Below, piece after piece: positions 9,536 to 21,337 of a stretch of DNA of 64,000 nt; the stretch's first letter is position 1; each line of letters opens with the position of its first letter. Both the position numbers and the translations under genes were made by a program. This DNA comes from Apophysomyces variabilis (Eukaryota; Mucoromycota; Mucoromycetes; Mucorales; Mucoraceae). The stretch covers positions 3,778,775 to 3,842,774 of the forward strand of contig MZZL01000409.1 in NCBI GenBank assembly GCA_002749535.1. The letters are read 5' to 3'. The notes beneath the pieces are model-generated. The model made no database searches. It saw nothing but the letters and a program-made list of their open reading frames with translations, and had not been told where the DNA came from.

Positions 9536-12189
9536 GTCCATCTCGCCATGAATTGCCACACACGCCTCTAAGTAAAGCAAAATCTTACTCTCAAAGATAC
9601 CGTCGGACCAAAAGAAAACACACTATCAATCTCTTGTTGCATTTGTATTTACGATCGCACCTTAAATTTCATGCCATTTATGCACAATTCCATGCATTCT
9701 CCTGGATTCGCTTCCATCAGAAAAATGTTTCGGATATTGAAAAAAGTAAAGTTAACCGTTTATATCCAATTGCTTTTCACAAGGACAGTGTTGAAATCGT
9801 GAATGACTCCTAGAAAGTTTCGATATAAACTGATTTATTGCCGGGGTGTCTTCATATGATGGATGGAATGTCACACTTCATGAGCGCTTATTATGGAAAT
9901 TACTATAGTTAACCTTTCTTTTTGCGGCGGGCATACCGATCAACAAAGTTTTGCTTTTCCGCCTACTGTGGAGAACTAACTTTATTTGTGAATATATCAT
10001 CATAACAAACAGTAAACGATTAAATCTTATAGAGCCTATTGTCACTATCGAGACGCTGACATGGCCAAAGTACAGGAAGGGTGGGGACAGCATAGCAAAG
10101 ATTGCACTGATGCAAACATTTGCGTCAACGTGATGACAAGTTTTTAATGTAGATTTGCAGTTGGATGATATCGCCAGCTAGCGTTCCTATTCGGCAGCTT
10201 ATTATCGCCTAAAACAGCGTTTGGCACTACTGTCGTCCAACGCTGTATGGTGCAGCTGATTCGGAATTGATTATATGCTGATTTGTATTGAATGTTTGTA
10301 TTTTGCATTAGAATATCTATTCCCGAACAAGTGTATGGATGGGCTCAATAATACAACTGCCTAAGTTTGCAGTAAGAATACGATATCAACTTCAAAGAAG
10401 GAAACATGACTATAGAAGATGTTATTGTAAATGAGGCAATATGTCTAAATAAACTATGATGTTTCAGGACAAATATATTGTTGGTATGCAGCAAAATGGT
10501 GATATGCATATCTCAAAAATCCGCACTATGAATTCCGGCCTTTCTGTGTAGGGGATGGGAATAATCTCCTGAGATAACCTAACAAAGCATCAAAAATGCA
10601 AGAGCCAGATTTCGGTGACCGATGTAGATGTTCTAGCCATAATGAACTTCTGTTATAACATTTGGCATGTATTGTCTTGAGGAAATGGGAAGAGCGTATC
10701 ATTAGCGTCAGCGAGCGCTTACTTTTTTTTCAAAACGCATTTTTGCGCTACTCAAAGTTATTTTTTGCGTTCACCGGGAACAATGCTAAAACAGTAGTCC
10801 TTCGCAAACTGTTTCAAAGCGCTGATAACAAACCAGCAGAAACTAATGGTAGGCAGTTCATAAATCTTGCTCTGATTATAGATTCTGCTTTGCACGCCAT
10901 GCGGGAACAAAACATACGAAGCGATGTAATCAACGTGCTTTTTCATTTCAAAACCCGACGGTATGTACGGTGATCGACAGGCCTAAGGCAAGAGAAAAGG
11001 GCATGCTGTCGATATGCGAGATTGTCCCGGTATGGCACGCCTGTATCACCAACAAGAAAAGTTGCTGCATAGTACGCCTTAATGCCTTTGTTTGTTAGCT
11101 TTCTTCAGCAAATTTTTGGGACCAAGTAACGTTTCGGCTACGCCGTGTTTTCTGGCGACTTCATTTCAAGAGTACCATATTTGCCTCTCGTTTACTGTTT
11201 ATCGAACTACGTTTCACGCTACTCTATAATGTCATACGGACTCCATTAGGAGGCGTTGGTTCTTATCGTAGCGCGAGAGAAAAGAAAGGGAATCAAAAGT
11301 GAGAGCGGAATGGCCATGAGGGTGAAGGCACCTCGACCGCTTCAACCACGAGAATACTGTCCAACAGAATCAAAGAGTGCAATCCCAAAGCATGAACATG
11401 TTACTAACAGGGGGACTAGTCCTAGCAAAAAGAGAAGAGAAGAAAGCAACAGCAATTCATACGCGTTTATAAAGGAACGTGTCTGAAATATCATTATGGT
11501 GTCTTACCCAACCCCATTCTGGGATGTTGTCCCTTCAGATTCGCGACTTTTTCTGCTTACGTGGAAGAAGAAAAAATAACAATGTAAAAACAAAGATCAC
11601 AACGGACGTCAGACCACTCTAAGATGGTCATAATATTTTTTTTCCCTTGGTGTTATTCTGCTGCTGTTGGTTCGCTTGTCTTAAGCAGTTTTTGCTGTTT
11701 TTTTTTAGCTCTGCTGTCTTTGTCTCGTGCTTTTGTAGGTCTGTTAGGAAATGCCAGCGACGAGCTTTCTTCTGCTGCCATTCAGCGACCGCTTGCATAT
11801 TTCAGCCCTATAGTTCTTGCTGTTGATCGCTATTGGGAGCTTTGAGATGTCATCCTCGCATTGGCATATGGCCAATGTTTGCTTTTTTGGTTGCTTTACG
11901 AAGCTTGTTAAGCCATACTGTGCTCTGATGAAGCTTTTGATTGGTTTCTGCTTCTCTTTGTCGATCTGAATAAGCAAGGTCGGCATCCGCCAGCTGTTGT
12001 CCTTTATCAATTTGTTTCCGTTAATCGACCTGTTCTCGTTTTGTCAATATGTGTCCATCACTAGTATACTCTCTTATTCAAGGACCTTTTTCTTTCCGCC
12101 TTTCTCCTTGTCACTTTTTTTCTGTTTTCTAGCGTCGTACTTTGAAGGTACAACATGTCTCCCTTCTCTGACGGGTCCAGTAATATATA
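9536..12189. other. Intergenic, 2.65 kb, no supported gene
   Basis: No frame shows a domain or a coherent exon chain. Several frames (for example 10662-10973 plus and 11256-11486 plus) are open but have noncoding-like composition. AT-rich throughout, with poly-T tracts. No RNA gene seen. Confidence 0.45.
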
Positions 12190-13190
12190 TCATAACCGTT
12201 GCAATAATGCATACGTTATTTGTAATTGAATGCCGTAGCGCATGCATATCTCGTCTACGTTTGGCAGCTCGAAGAAGGAACGAAACGTGCATGATGGTTC
12301 TACTATTGCTTCCCTGATGTTTCCGGACGGGTAACTCTTACACTTGGAATACATATCAAAAGTGGAACTGAAAACTTCAAACATGCCGCTTGAAGACAAG
12401 TTGGGTGCATATACTTTATTTAATTTCAAGTAAGGATAGTAAGCTATCATAAATGCCGAGTATTCTGGTATCGTTAAGAAATAATTAGACACAAATACCA
12501 AGGGCAACCATAAGCGTATATGATTGTCAATCATATTGTCCCCGGTATTCTTTGGTACAAGCAGCCGTAAAACGTTGAATAACTTGGCTAGCACCTTGCA
12601 TTCGCGAGTAGTTAAGTTTGCGTCTGGAAATATTTTCTTTATCCCGTCTTCAGAGATATCTCCCGTTTCATCCGGATCTCGCAGGAGCTTGTTTAATTTG
12701 GCTTTCAGGAAGTTTATGCGTTTCGCAGGTACATCCTTTTCCTCTTCGCCTTGTTCTTCCTGCTGTCCTGAGATTTTGTCGCAAATACTTTCGGTATCTG
12801 AACTCTCCTCTTCAGGATTCTCCAGTATGTCATCAATCTCTTCTGCCACCAAACCCAGGATAGAGAGAATCACGTATCTTTATTTCCAGTTCATCCAGTG
12901 CAGTTTCGGCTTCGTGGTCGCCGACTTCGTTGAATGAACTGAATACCAGCTCACAATCTTTCAGTCATTAAAGGCTGATTTACATTCTGTTAATCTCCTC
13001 CGTTATAGCTGCCAACTTGATGAAAGCGTTGCATTTCGCTTTCACCTGTAGACGTCTTATCCTCTTCCAGCACCACTCAAGATGGTTGTAATTTTTTGTA
13101 TTGCACTGTTCGTTTTCTCATGCGCATTTCCATAACTGTCTCATTTTTTGACGAACTCTTTTGGTCTCTCTTTTCTTCGGCGATTTTCAT
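12190..13190 (-). pseudogene. Decayed or unresolved hypothetical gene
   Basis: The main open block is 12873-12190 on the minus strand (about 227 codons): an acidic segment (EEIDDILENPEEESSDTES), a Lys/Leu-rich helix (RINFLKAKLNKLLRDPDE), then a hydrophobic, aromatic C-terminal half (RLWLPLVFVSNYF, MIAYYPYLKLN). The block starts without a convincing ATG. Upstream coding-like pieces lie in other frames: a Met-initiated basic piece at 13190 (MKIAEEKRDQKSSS) ending in a stop, and a helical piece ending EAETALDELEIKIRDS around 12880 that joins the main block only through a frameshift. Either one or two introns are unresolved or the gene is inactivated. The family is not recognised. Confidence 0.4.
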
Positions 13191-14113
13191 TGGGGCCTCA
13201 TAACATTTGACTTCTCTGCCAGGTGCTAACTATAACCGAAGTGCTATACGAAGTAGATACTCCAAAGATTTGTACCTTGTATCTCTATCCCACATGTCTT
13301 GAACATTGATTGCCAACTGTCGGACACAAGTGTTCATTAATTGCGATTTGCATGGTGGTACTCGAGTTAGGCTAGCGCTAGCTGTCCCCGGACTACCCTT
13401 CGCTTTGATCTTCCCAGGCCGACCGAGAAATCCGGAGGTCAGATACTGTGATTGCTACGAGTTTTGCTGCTTTCCCGTTCTGCCAGTAAAACTTACCGAA
13501 CTTTACCGAGCTCCACCAGCAGCTCGCTCTCCATCACTGTTTTATTGCCGCTTAGTAATTTCCTACAAGCTCTGACCTTTATTTGATTGTGGTTTGTGAA
13601 GACCCGAGCGCTTCTTACTCGCCGTTTCCCGCACAGCAAACAGCTTGATATTCATTTAGTCCAATATCTCGCTGACCTTACCCTCCCTTGATTTTGCGGA
13701 AGATCCCCTATTTCTATACTAGTGGCCACTAATTCTCGCCAATGAGCCACGCCCATTCCTTGCAAGCATTCTACAACCAATATGTGTCACTGGAAAGTGG
13801 TTTCTGACTGTCTTTTTCTGACACTGTTGGTTCTACTGTCTTAAGCGCGTTAAGCATGTACGTATGGCACGTTAATAAGTGTTTTCATTTCAGCGGAGCA
13901 TTGAGACTTCTCCTATGCCTCATTCATTCCAGTTTAGTGTCCTGCTTTTTCGTCAAGGTGTGTGCATTAGGACGCCCAAAAAAGGGAGTGGCCGACGGCA
14001 GTAAGTGACTTGTCCAAGAGGACTGCGTTCTGGATTGTTCAGCGAAATGTCCCAAAGAAAAAAAACAAATTTTTCGGGCTTCAGACGTCCTCCCTTTCTT
14101 CATACTTTTTGCC
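13191..14113. other. Intergenic; promoter side of NOP56
   Basis: Spacer between two divergently oriented genes. Only short, unsupported frames. The stretch next to 14114 carries a poly-A run and C/T-rich patches and should contain the NOP56 promoter. Confidence 0.4.
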
Positions 14114-15880
14114 ATGGTAATTGCGGCTTAGAAGCAGCTTGAGCGCGAATTACTGAATCCTTCCACAGGTCAATTATCTCTTGTTCGAGACGGCTTCCGG
14201 CTATGCGCTTTTTGAACGGCTACAATCCGAGGAGATCGGCGCTAAGTTGGAGGAAGTTCAACAAACTGTGTTGGATCTCTCCAAGTTTGGCAAAATGGTG
14301 AAGCTCAAGTCTTTCGCTCCTTTTAAGAACGCCGCAGATGCTTTGGAAAACGCAAACGACGTGTCTGAGGGTATTGTCAACGCATCATTGAAGGCATTCT
14401 TGGAAATGAACCTTCCTAAACCTGGCAAGAAGAGCAATGTCGTACTTGGTGTTGGTGAAAAGAACTTGGCTGGTGCCATCAAGAGCGAATGCGGTTTCAA
14501 CTGCAGCTCCGACGAGACCGTGCTTGAATTGGTTCGCGGCATTCGCTTGTGGGCCGACAAACTTTTGTCACAGTTGAAGGAAGGTGATTTGGAAAAAGCA
14601 CAACTCGGTCTCGGTCACAGTTACTCGCGAGCCAAAGTGAAGTTCAACGTCAACCGTTCGGACAACATGATCATCCAGGCTATTGCTTTGTTGGACCAAT
14701 TGGACAAGGATGTCAATACTTTTGCCATGCGCGTGAGGTAGGGAAAATGACAAAGTACGGCTGTTTTAAGATTTTTGATTAACCATACATTAGGGAATGG
14801 TACGGTTGGCATTTCCCTGAACTTGTCAAGATCGTCAATGACAACTACAAATATGCTAGACTTGTGAAGATCATTCAAAACAAGTCTGAGTTGAGCGAGG
14901 ATAAATTGGAATCGATGGCTGAGGTGCTTGATGGCGATGAGACCGTTGCTAAGCAGATCCTGGATGCCGCTCGTGCATCCATGGGTACCGACATCTCACC
15001 TGTTGACATGATTAACATTCAGAACTTTGCCGATCGCGTTATCAGTCTTGCCGAATACCGTAAAAACTTGCACGGTTACTTGATTACCAAGATGGGATAT
15101 GTTGCACCAAATCTAGCTGCACTTATCGGTGAAGTTGTTGGCGCTCGTCTGATTTCACAAGCAGGTTCATTGACCAACTTGTCAAAGTATCCCGCATCAA
15201 CTCTTCAAATCTTGGGTGCGGAGAAAGCACTTTTCAGAGCTTTGAAGACCAAGGGAAACACACCAAAATACGGTTTGATCTACAACTCTTCTTTCATTGG
15301 ACGTGCAGGCGCCAAGAACAAGGGCCGTATCTCTCGTTTCCTTGCTAATAAGTGTACTATTGCTTCTCGTATCGATTGTTTCAGCGGTAGGTTTATTCTT
15401 TGGAAATTACAGACATAGCATCTCACCTCACTTACAGACAAGCCTACCGATAAATTTGGTCTTGCTCTGAAAGAACAAGTCGAAGAGCGTTTGGCATTCT
15501 TTGACAGCGGTGCACCTCCAGCCAAGAACTTGGATGTGATGAAGAAGGTACTGGAAGGTCTTGGAGATGAGGAAGACGAAGAAGAAGAAGAGGAAGTAGT
15601 TGCCGTCAAGTCTGATAAAGGTAATCATGTTTATAATTGGTAGACGATGATTTATTGATTAGTATTTGTAGCATCAAAGAAGCGACCGGCTGAAGAGGTT
15701 GAGGAGAAGACTGAAGAAAAAGCTAGCAAGAAGGCAAAGAAGGAAAAGAAAGAGAAGAAGAAGGAGAAGAAGGAAGAGAAGAGCGAAGAGAAGAAGGAGA
15801 AGAAGAGCGAAGAGAAGAAAGAGAAGAAGGAAAAGAAGGAGAAGAAGGAGAAGAAAGATAAGAAGAAGAACAAGCAGTAA
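14114..15880 (+). CDS. NOP56: NOP56, box C/D snoRNP core protein
   Basis: Five coding exons: 14114-14116, 14169-14737, 14794-15386, 15438-15620, 15672-15880, giving 518 aa. The first contributes only the ATG. NOP56 pairs with NOP58 and fibrillarin on box C/D snoRNAs to guide rRNA 2'-O-methylation in the nucleolus. The N-terminal NOP5NT domain ([18 protein letters not shown]) is followed by the coiled coil and the Nop RNA-binding domain with family signatures [46 protein letters not shown] and [20 protein letters not shown]. Residues about 430-445 are an acidic stretch, and about 450-518 a Lys/Glu KKE repeat tail, as in yeast Nop56. Length matches the family (about 500-600 aa). The KKE tail shows an imperfect 3-6 bp DNA repeat. 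Identification is secure. Confidence 0.97.
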
Positions 15881-16179
15881 TTATCGCATTTAATTATTGT
15901 CCCCTTTGTATTTCAGTTTGCTCATCCCATGTCATTATACATATATTAAATCTGTTTGGTCCTGGTTATCGAATGAAAGCCCTGAATCGGCAATGGATGT
16001 GAATTCGACTGGGACATAACAATCCATATTCTCCATCATTGTAACTTGATCTTTCATCATTGATAAAACGAACCATATTCATATGCCGTAAAAATGTCAG
16101 ACTCGCCCGTTTTTGTTCAGTTTATTCTTGACCTTGTTGCGAACAAGTGGCTTATAACTCCATTTTGGAACTTCTTCTC

Positions 16180-18170
16180 ATGCCTAACAATGCGGATGTT
16201 GAGGACCTAACGGACCTTTTCGCTCAATTTGCACCAACACTTCGTTTTGATGCACCTCTTCCCCAATGTTCATACGATGAAACTAATTCATGGTACACAA
16301 TAGCCGAGCAATCTGTGTCAGCAGAGAGACAGCACTTTTGGAATACGATCGTAAGAAGTTTTAGTGGCTTAAGGGTAAGCTTCTAACATTTAATCGGCTA
16401 GAAACGTTGGACTTTAGAGCCGCAGTTTGCTATTCCTCCTCTGGAAAAAGCTGATATTCAAAATTGCTCAAAAAGTCAAACAGAAGGAGAACCATTTGAA
16501 ACGATTGAACGCGTACTCATTCCTAAGCGTAAATCAAAAGATGCGCCATTTGTCGAATACGTAAAATACTTTGAACATACTGATAATGATCGTATGTTAC
16601 TATATTATACGACCGCTCAAGCTTACTCTTCTCTTCTAAGGCTATTGTGGACGTGTTGTCTACTGCGCAGCGGTATCTGGAACTCCTCTACCGTTTTATT
16701 ATCCCAAGGTAAACATAATACAACATGCGCTTTGTTCGTTGATTGATATGAAAACCGGATAGGTACTCGCTTATAGCTTGGTTTATATGAGTGAGGGCCG
16801 TGAAGAAGCAGCAGGGTAAAAGACACACGTGGGTTTGTAGTTAGATCATAAACTTTGTGTTTAGTGGAACCTTACGTCTGGATATTGTGCCTCTCACTGG
16901 GTCGCATGCGGCTGTATCAGATACCAAAATGGTAACAACAATGAGAATTGCGTACAGAGGCTAAGCCTTCCTGTTTCTAATTATTACTGATTGCTTTAGC
17001 AATATGCTCTCAAAACACTTTTACACAAGCTGTTCAAATGGTGCATCCAAGCACGCATTGGGTATAAGAAAAGGGCTCATCATGATGTCCTTGTTCCGAA
17101 GGATGCCTATGTTGACATGTATCAGCATGTCAAAAAAACTTATGCAACGAAGCTAATCAAGTAAGGCTAGAACGAGAAAAAAACTTAGCTAAACATTCAA
17201 ATTGTCTTTTTTAAGTAATTGGACGGAAAAGACGGATCCAACAAAGTTTGTCTTTGAGGATATCGCCATTGCCAGCTATCTTATTTGTCTCTGGAAGGAG
17301 GAGGAAAAAAGAACCAATCGGTAAGGATCGAAGCAGGCAAAAAAAAAAAAGGGCTGTACCACCTGATGATTTCTTTTCCACCTTTTGCAGCAAACCACGA
17401 TTTGTGGACTTGGCATGTGGTAATGGTCTCTTGACCTACCTGCTAACAAGCGAAGGGTATGAAGGGTATGGGATTGATATGGCCGAACGCAAGATCTGGT
17501 CGATGCTACGTGGAGACAAGGAAGAGATGTTACGAGGTGCAAGTGAATTTATGTAATTAGTTATGCATATTCATAACTGCGGGCCTTCATAGTTGAAACT
17601 CTGTATCCTTCACAGTTATCCTACCCTCAAGCTGATTGGTTGATCGGTAACCATGCTGACGAACTCGTGCCTTGGTATTGTAGTGAAAAGAGCAGGAAAG
17701 ATAGAGAGAAAAACTAAAGCCTCCTAAAATAATTTCTGCAGGATCCCGATCATAGCTTCCAAATCAGGAGATCACTGCAAGTAAGTCAAAGACAGAACAT
17801 ACGACTTTTAAGGGGGGAAATAACAATTGTTCCCAGTTTTCTGGTTATCCCTTGTTGTTTCTATGCTTTGGATGGCACCAGATCATTGGCCTTACGAAGT
17901 GAAGAGGGCAAATACCGTGCCTATACGAATTACATTAAGGATTTGGGGAAGGCAGCTGGATTTATATGTGAAGAGGACTATTTACGTATCCCAAGCACAA
18001 AGAATATTGCGATCGTGGGTCGTCAACGTCGCAGTTCAATCGACCCAGAAACCTGGCAAAAGATTGAAGCGGCCGGATTAGCATTTGTACCCCGTAAGAC
18101 TGACCGAGAAAAGGATATGTTACGACGGGAGTCCAAAAGGACAAAAATAGACGAGACAAGAATAAGCTAA
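16180..18170 (+). CDS. TRM44: tRNA (uracil-2'-O-)-methyltransferase, Um44 of tRNA-Ser
   Basis: Eleven exons: 16180-16350, 16402-16591, 16641-16708, 16763-16815, 16865-16931, 17000-17160, 17216-17320, 17391-17542, 17593-17674, 17742-17780, 17837-18170 (473 aa from this start). The C-terminal half is an AdoMet-dependent methyltransferase: motif [20 protein letters not shown] at about residue 276, then [13 protein letters not shown], then the TRM44 signature [19 protein letters not shown] and [13 protein letters not shown]. The enzyme methylates the ribose of U44 in tRNA-Ser in the cytoplasm. Exons as short as 39-68 nt are fixed by motif continuity. The start is uncertain: [10 protein letters not shown] at 16180 is the first in-frame ATG, but the frame is open back to 16132, and an ATG at 16094 (MSDSPVFVQ) lies out of frame, so an extra 5' exon is possible. 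The adjoining 299-bp spacer (15881-16179) shows nothing else. Confidence 0.9.
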
Positions 18171-18205
18171 TTGAAAGTGACACGACGGGAACCAAACCTT
18201 TGTTT

Positions 18206-18262
18206 TCTTTTTTTCCTTCTTTCTCTTCCTTCCTTTACTTCTCTTTCTCTTTTACTTTGCTG
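18206..18262 (+). promoter_or_regulatory. Pyrimidine-rich leader of the sensor gene
   Basis: Almost continuous C/T from 18206 to 18262, ending just before GCCATG at 18264-18268. It lies only about 40-90 bases after the TRM44 stop codon, so the intergenic space is very compact and the TRM44 3' UTR probably overlaps this promoter. Confidence 0.45.
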
Positions 18263-18265
18263 GCC

Positions 18266-19474
18266 ATGCGCCTTAACTTCTTTCTCTTGGTGCTCAGTGC
18301 ACTGCTCTTGATTCAACTTGGTCTCGCTCAGACTACCCCTGAACGGCCCCCAAACGGAGGAGGCTCTAGTAGTGGAGGCTCTAGCGGTGGCGGTGCCGTA
18401 GACCCCTCTCCAAGTACTAACCCATCTACACAACCTACTACACCCCAAACCACAAACCCTCCACCAACTACTACTAATCCGCCGCCAACAACAACTCAAC
18501 CTCCTCCCACAACAACAAATCCACCGCCCACAACGACAAACCCACCCTCTCCCCCGACGACTACAACCACGACTGAACCTCCAAGACCTACAACAACAAC
18601 ACAACCACCGACCACAACGGTGTCTCCGATAACAACTACCACACAACCTTCCACAAGAACTAATCCTCCCACGACAACCTCTTCCAATACGAGTAATTCC
18701 GATTCATCTTCTACACCCAGTAGTAGATCTTCAAGTTCGACTTCCAGCACAGGAACCCCAACTTCGACACCTGTTGAACCACAACAAGAGAACCATGTAG
18801 GAACGATCGTCGGTGCCGTGATTGGCGGAGTTGGTAAGATTTTTTTTTCTTTTAGTTCCTTTACATCGTCTAATATAAAAATCCCGACAGTCGGAGTGGC
18901 CCTTATTGGCGGAGCCCTGACTTTCCTCAATCGTCGGGGCGGATGTGCGCGACGCAGTGAGAAACGCACTGCGGATTTTGAGGACTTTGGCCTTGCTGAA
19001 ACTGATTTCCCTCACCACCGGTCACCACCCATGGCTGCTGCTGGGTTGGCAGCGACCGGAGCTGGAGGTGCTGCAGCAGCGGCAGGAACACAAGGTGCAG
19101 CTAAAGGTAGCCCTACGTTGCCACGATTAAACGCACAAGGCAATTATTATGATCCAGCTGGACATCAATACATGCCATCCAGCTATCAGCCTCAGTTAGA
19201 CATGAATCAGGCCGAATATGGCGATTATTCAACTCAACATGCTGGAGGCGCCATGCCAACACAACAAGGTTATTACTATCCTCAACAACAACATCAGGAG
19301 GGAGGTTATTATGATGAACATGGATATTACTACGATGGCAGTACAGCAGTACCAAGTCCTGGCTATGATCACTCCCAACCGCCACAGCATCAACAAGCCT
19401 ATCCTCCACACCCTCCACCTGGAGATTATTACAAGCCAGATCAAGTGGATGCTAAACCTCATCAACGCACATAA
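18266..19474 (+). CDS. Mucin-type single-pass membrane sensor-like protein
   Basis: Two exons, 18266-18833 and 18891-19474, giving 383 aa. The start at 18266 opens into a signal peptide (MRLNFFLLVLSALLLIQLGL, cleavage near AQ). Residues about 22-172 are Thr/Pro/Ser-rich (repeats of NPPPTTT), expected to be densely O-mannosylated. One transmembrane helix follows at about 179-202 (GTIVGAVIGGVVGVALIGG), then a basic stop-transfer (NRRGGCARRSEKR). The cytoplasmic tail is Ala/Gly-rich, then very Tyr/Gln/Pro-rich (QQGYYYPQQQ, EHGYYYDG). The architecture resembles Mid2/Wtl-type cell-wall stress sensors, but there is no WSC cysteine domain and no clear sequence homology, so the sensor role is inference. 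The 57-nt intron sits inside the membrane helix and is in frame. Confidence 0.75.
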   Translation: MRLNFFLLVLSALLLIQLGLAQTTPERPPNGGGSSSGGSSGGGAVDPSPSTNPSTQPTTPQTTNPPPTTTNPPPTTTQPPPTTTNPPPTTTNPPSPPTTTTTTEPPRPTTTTQPPTTTVSPITTTTQPSTRTNPPTTTSSNTSNSDSSSTPSSRSSSSTSSTGTPTSTPVEPQQENHVGTIVGAVIGGVGKIFFSFSSFTSSNIKIPTVGVALIGGALTFLNRRGGCARRSEKRTADFEDFGLAETDFPHHRSPPMAAAGLAATGAGGAAAAAGTQGAAKGSPTLPRLNAQGNYYDPAGHQYMPSSYQPQLDMNQAEYGDYSTQHAGGAMPTQQGYYYPQQQHQEGGYYDEHGYYYDGSTAVPSPGYDHSQPPQHQQAYPPHPPPGDYYKPDQVDAKPHQRT

Positions 19475-21337
19475 TATTTATAATAGAACTATCTCACTAT
19501 TCCTTGTAGCATAGTTTTCTCTTTTTCCTTGTTGACTAAAAATCCATATAAATCTTTACAGTGTTTCGGAAACAATGTTGCAAATAATAAAGTCTGTGGA
19601 AGCTGGCATCGCTGTGTCAAAAAAGGCCGATCGTCTGTCTAGAGATCCTCAATCATTGTACAGAAGCACGGATCAAAAAGTATTGCAAAAATGTCCACAG
19701 TATGCTGAAGCAAGCAACGGTATCACTTCCTGTCGGTATGTGTAATACACCCATGCTTTCTGGAGGATATGCGGTATTTGTTGTCTCTGTTTTCTCAATA
19801 CGATCTAGAACGTATCCCTTTCTTTCTGCGATTCGCATTCGTCACGCCTGCTTTTCCTCATCCGCTCAAATCTCGCTATACCTCCTCTCCTGAATTCTAC
19901 TAGCACGCTAAGAGAAAAGTCAAAAGGGGAGAAACAACTTTACGACGTTTTCATCCGTGTTATTCCAGTATTATCTTTAGGATACTATAAGATGTGCCAC
20001 GACTGTTGCATGGTCCATACATTGTATTCTGTGTTTGTAAACAAGCAATGGAATCGAGCGATAATGAATCCCAACTAGTACAAGCTATTATTTATATTCG
20101 TTTTCTAAACTTGTTCCGACAAACGATCAGTGAATTATGGATGTGAGCAATCCTCGCATGGTGATAGCTACCTTGCTTTAACAAGAACATCACAGGCCAT
20201 TGTGACACCGATTTACCTTATGCTAAGAAAGGATTTGCGCTGACAATCATATCTACAGAGCGGGCCGAGCGGATTCGCATGTATTACCCCCGTAACAAGG
20301 AGGAAATTGGAGCAAGCTGCCTTGGCAATTGCGGGCCAAAATCGAAAATTATACGTTCAAAGCCGATAAAGTTGGTGGATAAGTAGGGCAACTTTTCAAA
20401 CATGGTTCAATAGACGCAAACGTGCTGAGACAGGAATAAAACCCCGGCACCATTGGGGCTATGCCACACGGGTGTTCCGAGAGACCAGATCGCGCATTCC
20501 TGAGGATAGAAGGAAAACTTCGCGCGATAACCCATACGCCTATGGAAATTAACGGCTTGTACGATTTGTAACGTGATCTGTTCTATTGCTTCCTTATCAA
20601 AACAGAAGGAGCGCTTATCTCTGCATAGTTGTTTTAGCTGGTGAAACTGGCGTGAATTAAGTAAACTAAGTCGCTGAAGCGTCAAACTGCGTTATTTTCC
20701 CTAAAAAAATGATGGCTTGTCTGGCATGAATAGCTGGTGCGCGTGCAAAGTTAAAGATGCTGGACTATCGTACTAGTCGAGGATCAGCCAACATCAACCA
20801 GCAAGCTGACCAGTCTTTAAAAAACCAATGCCGTAACTCGACATATCCCATTTAATATGACAAGTATCAAACTATTGCTACACTGTTTGCAGTATAGAGT
20901 GTGAAAAGAAGATAACTCTTATCAAACATTATTTATAACCATGAAGTAGAGACAAAGGAGGAGAAGTCTCGTAAATAGGTATTTTGGCTAGGATCAAGCT
21001 TGCGTGCTTAGAGCCAGAGCACTAGTAGTATTATGGCTCCTGAATAAATCCATCCATATGGATGTTCCGGGTTGTGGTCAGCTTCGCCAAGCTACTATGT
21101 CGCCGACCCAACCTTCATAGAATGTGTCTTACATGTGTGTGTCAGTTTTCATTTACTTTGCCTATTACCCTTTGGCTAAGTGCTAATTTCCGATGCAAGT
21201 AAGACGTTGTCCTGAAATATCTATCGTCAACTGACTTGCAAAGAGATGCTCAATTTTTCATGCATTGTCAGACAATGCAGTTGGCTCCAAATTTCTTGTT
21301 TTATTTATTACCAATTAATGATTTGCAGAGAGGGGTA
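19475..21337. other. Intergenic, 1.86 kb
   Basis: Contains the 3' UTR of the sensor gene (AATAAA-like near 19586) and the 3' flank of the minus-strand membrane protein. A 92-codon minus-strand frame at 20407-20685 has no recognisable domain and is not called. No repeats or RNA genes seen. Confidence 0.4.

Noticed and set aside
10662..10973. 103-codon frame on the plus strand
   Set aside because: Starts at TTG rather than ATG, no domain, and composition resembles noncoding sequence.
14117..14168. Box C/D snoRNA hidden in a NOP56 intron
   Set aside because: The introns (50-60 nt) are too short and lack paired C and D boxes.
15652..15893. Phe/Ser-rich and Arg-rich frames over the end of NOP56
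   Set aside because: Out-of-frame readings of the KKE repeat tail.
20407..20685. 92-codon minus-strand frame
   Set aside because: No domain, no introns extending it, no clear start context; could be chance.
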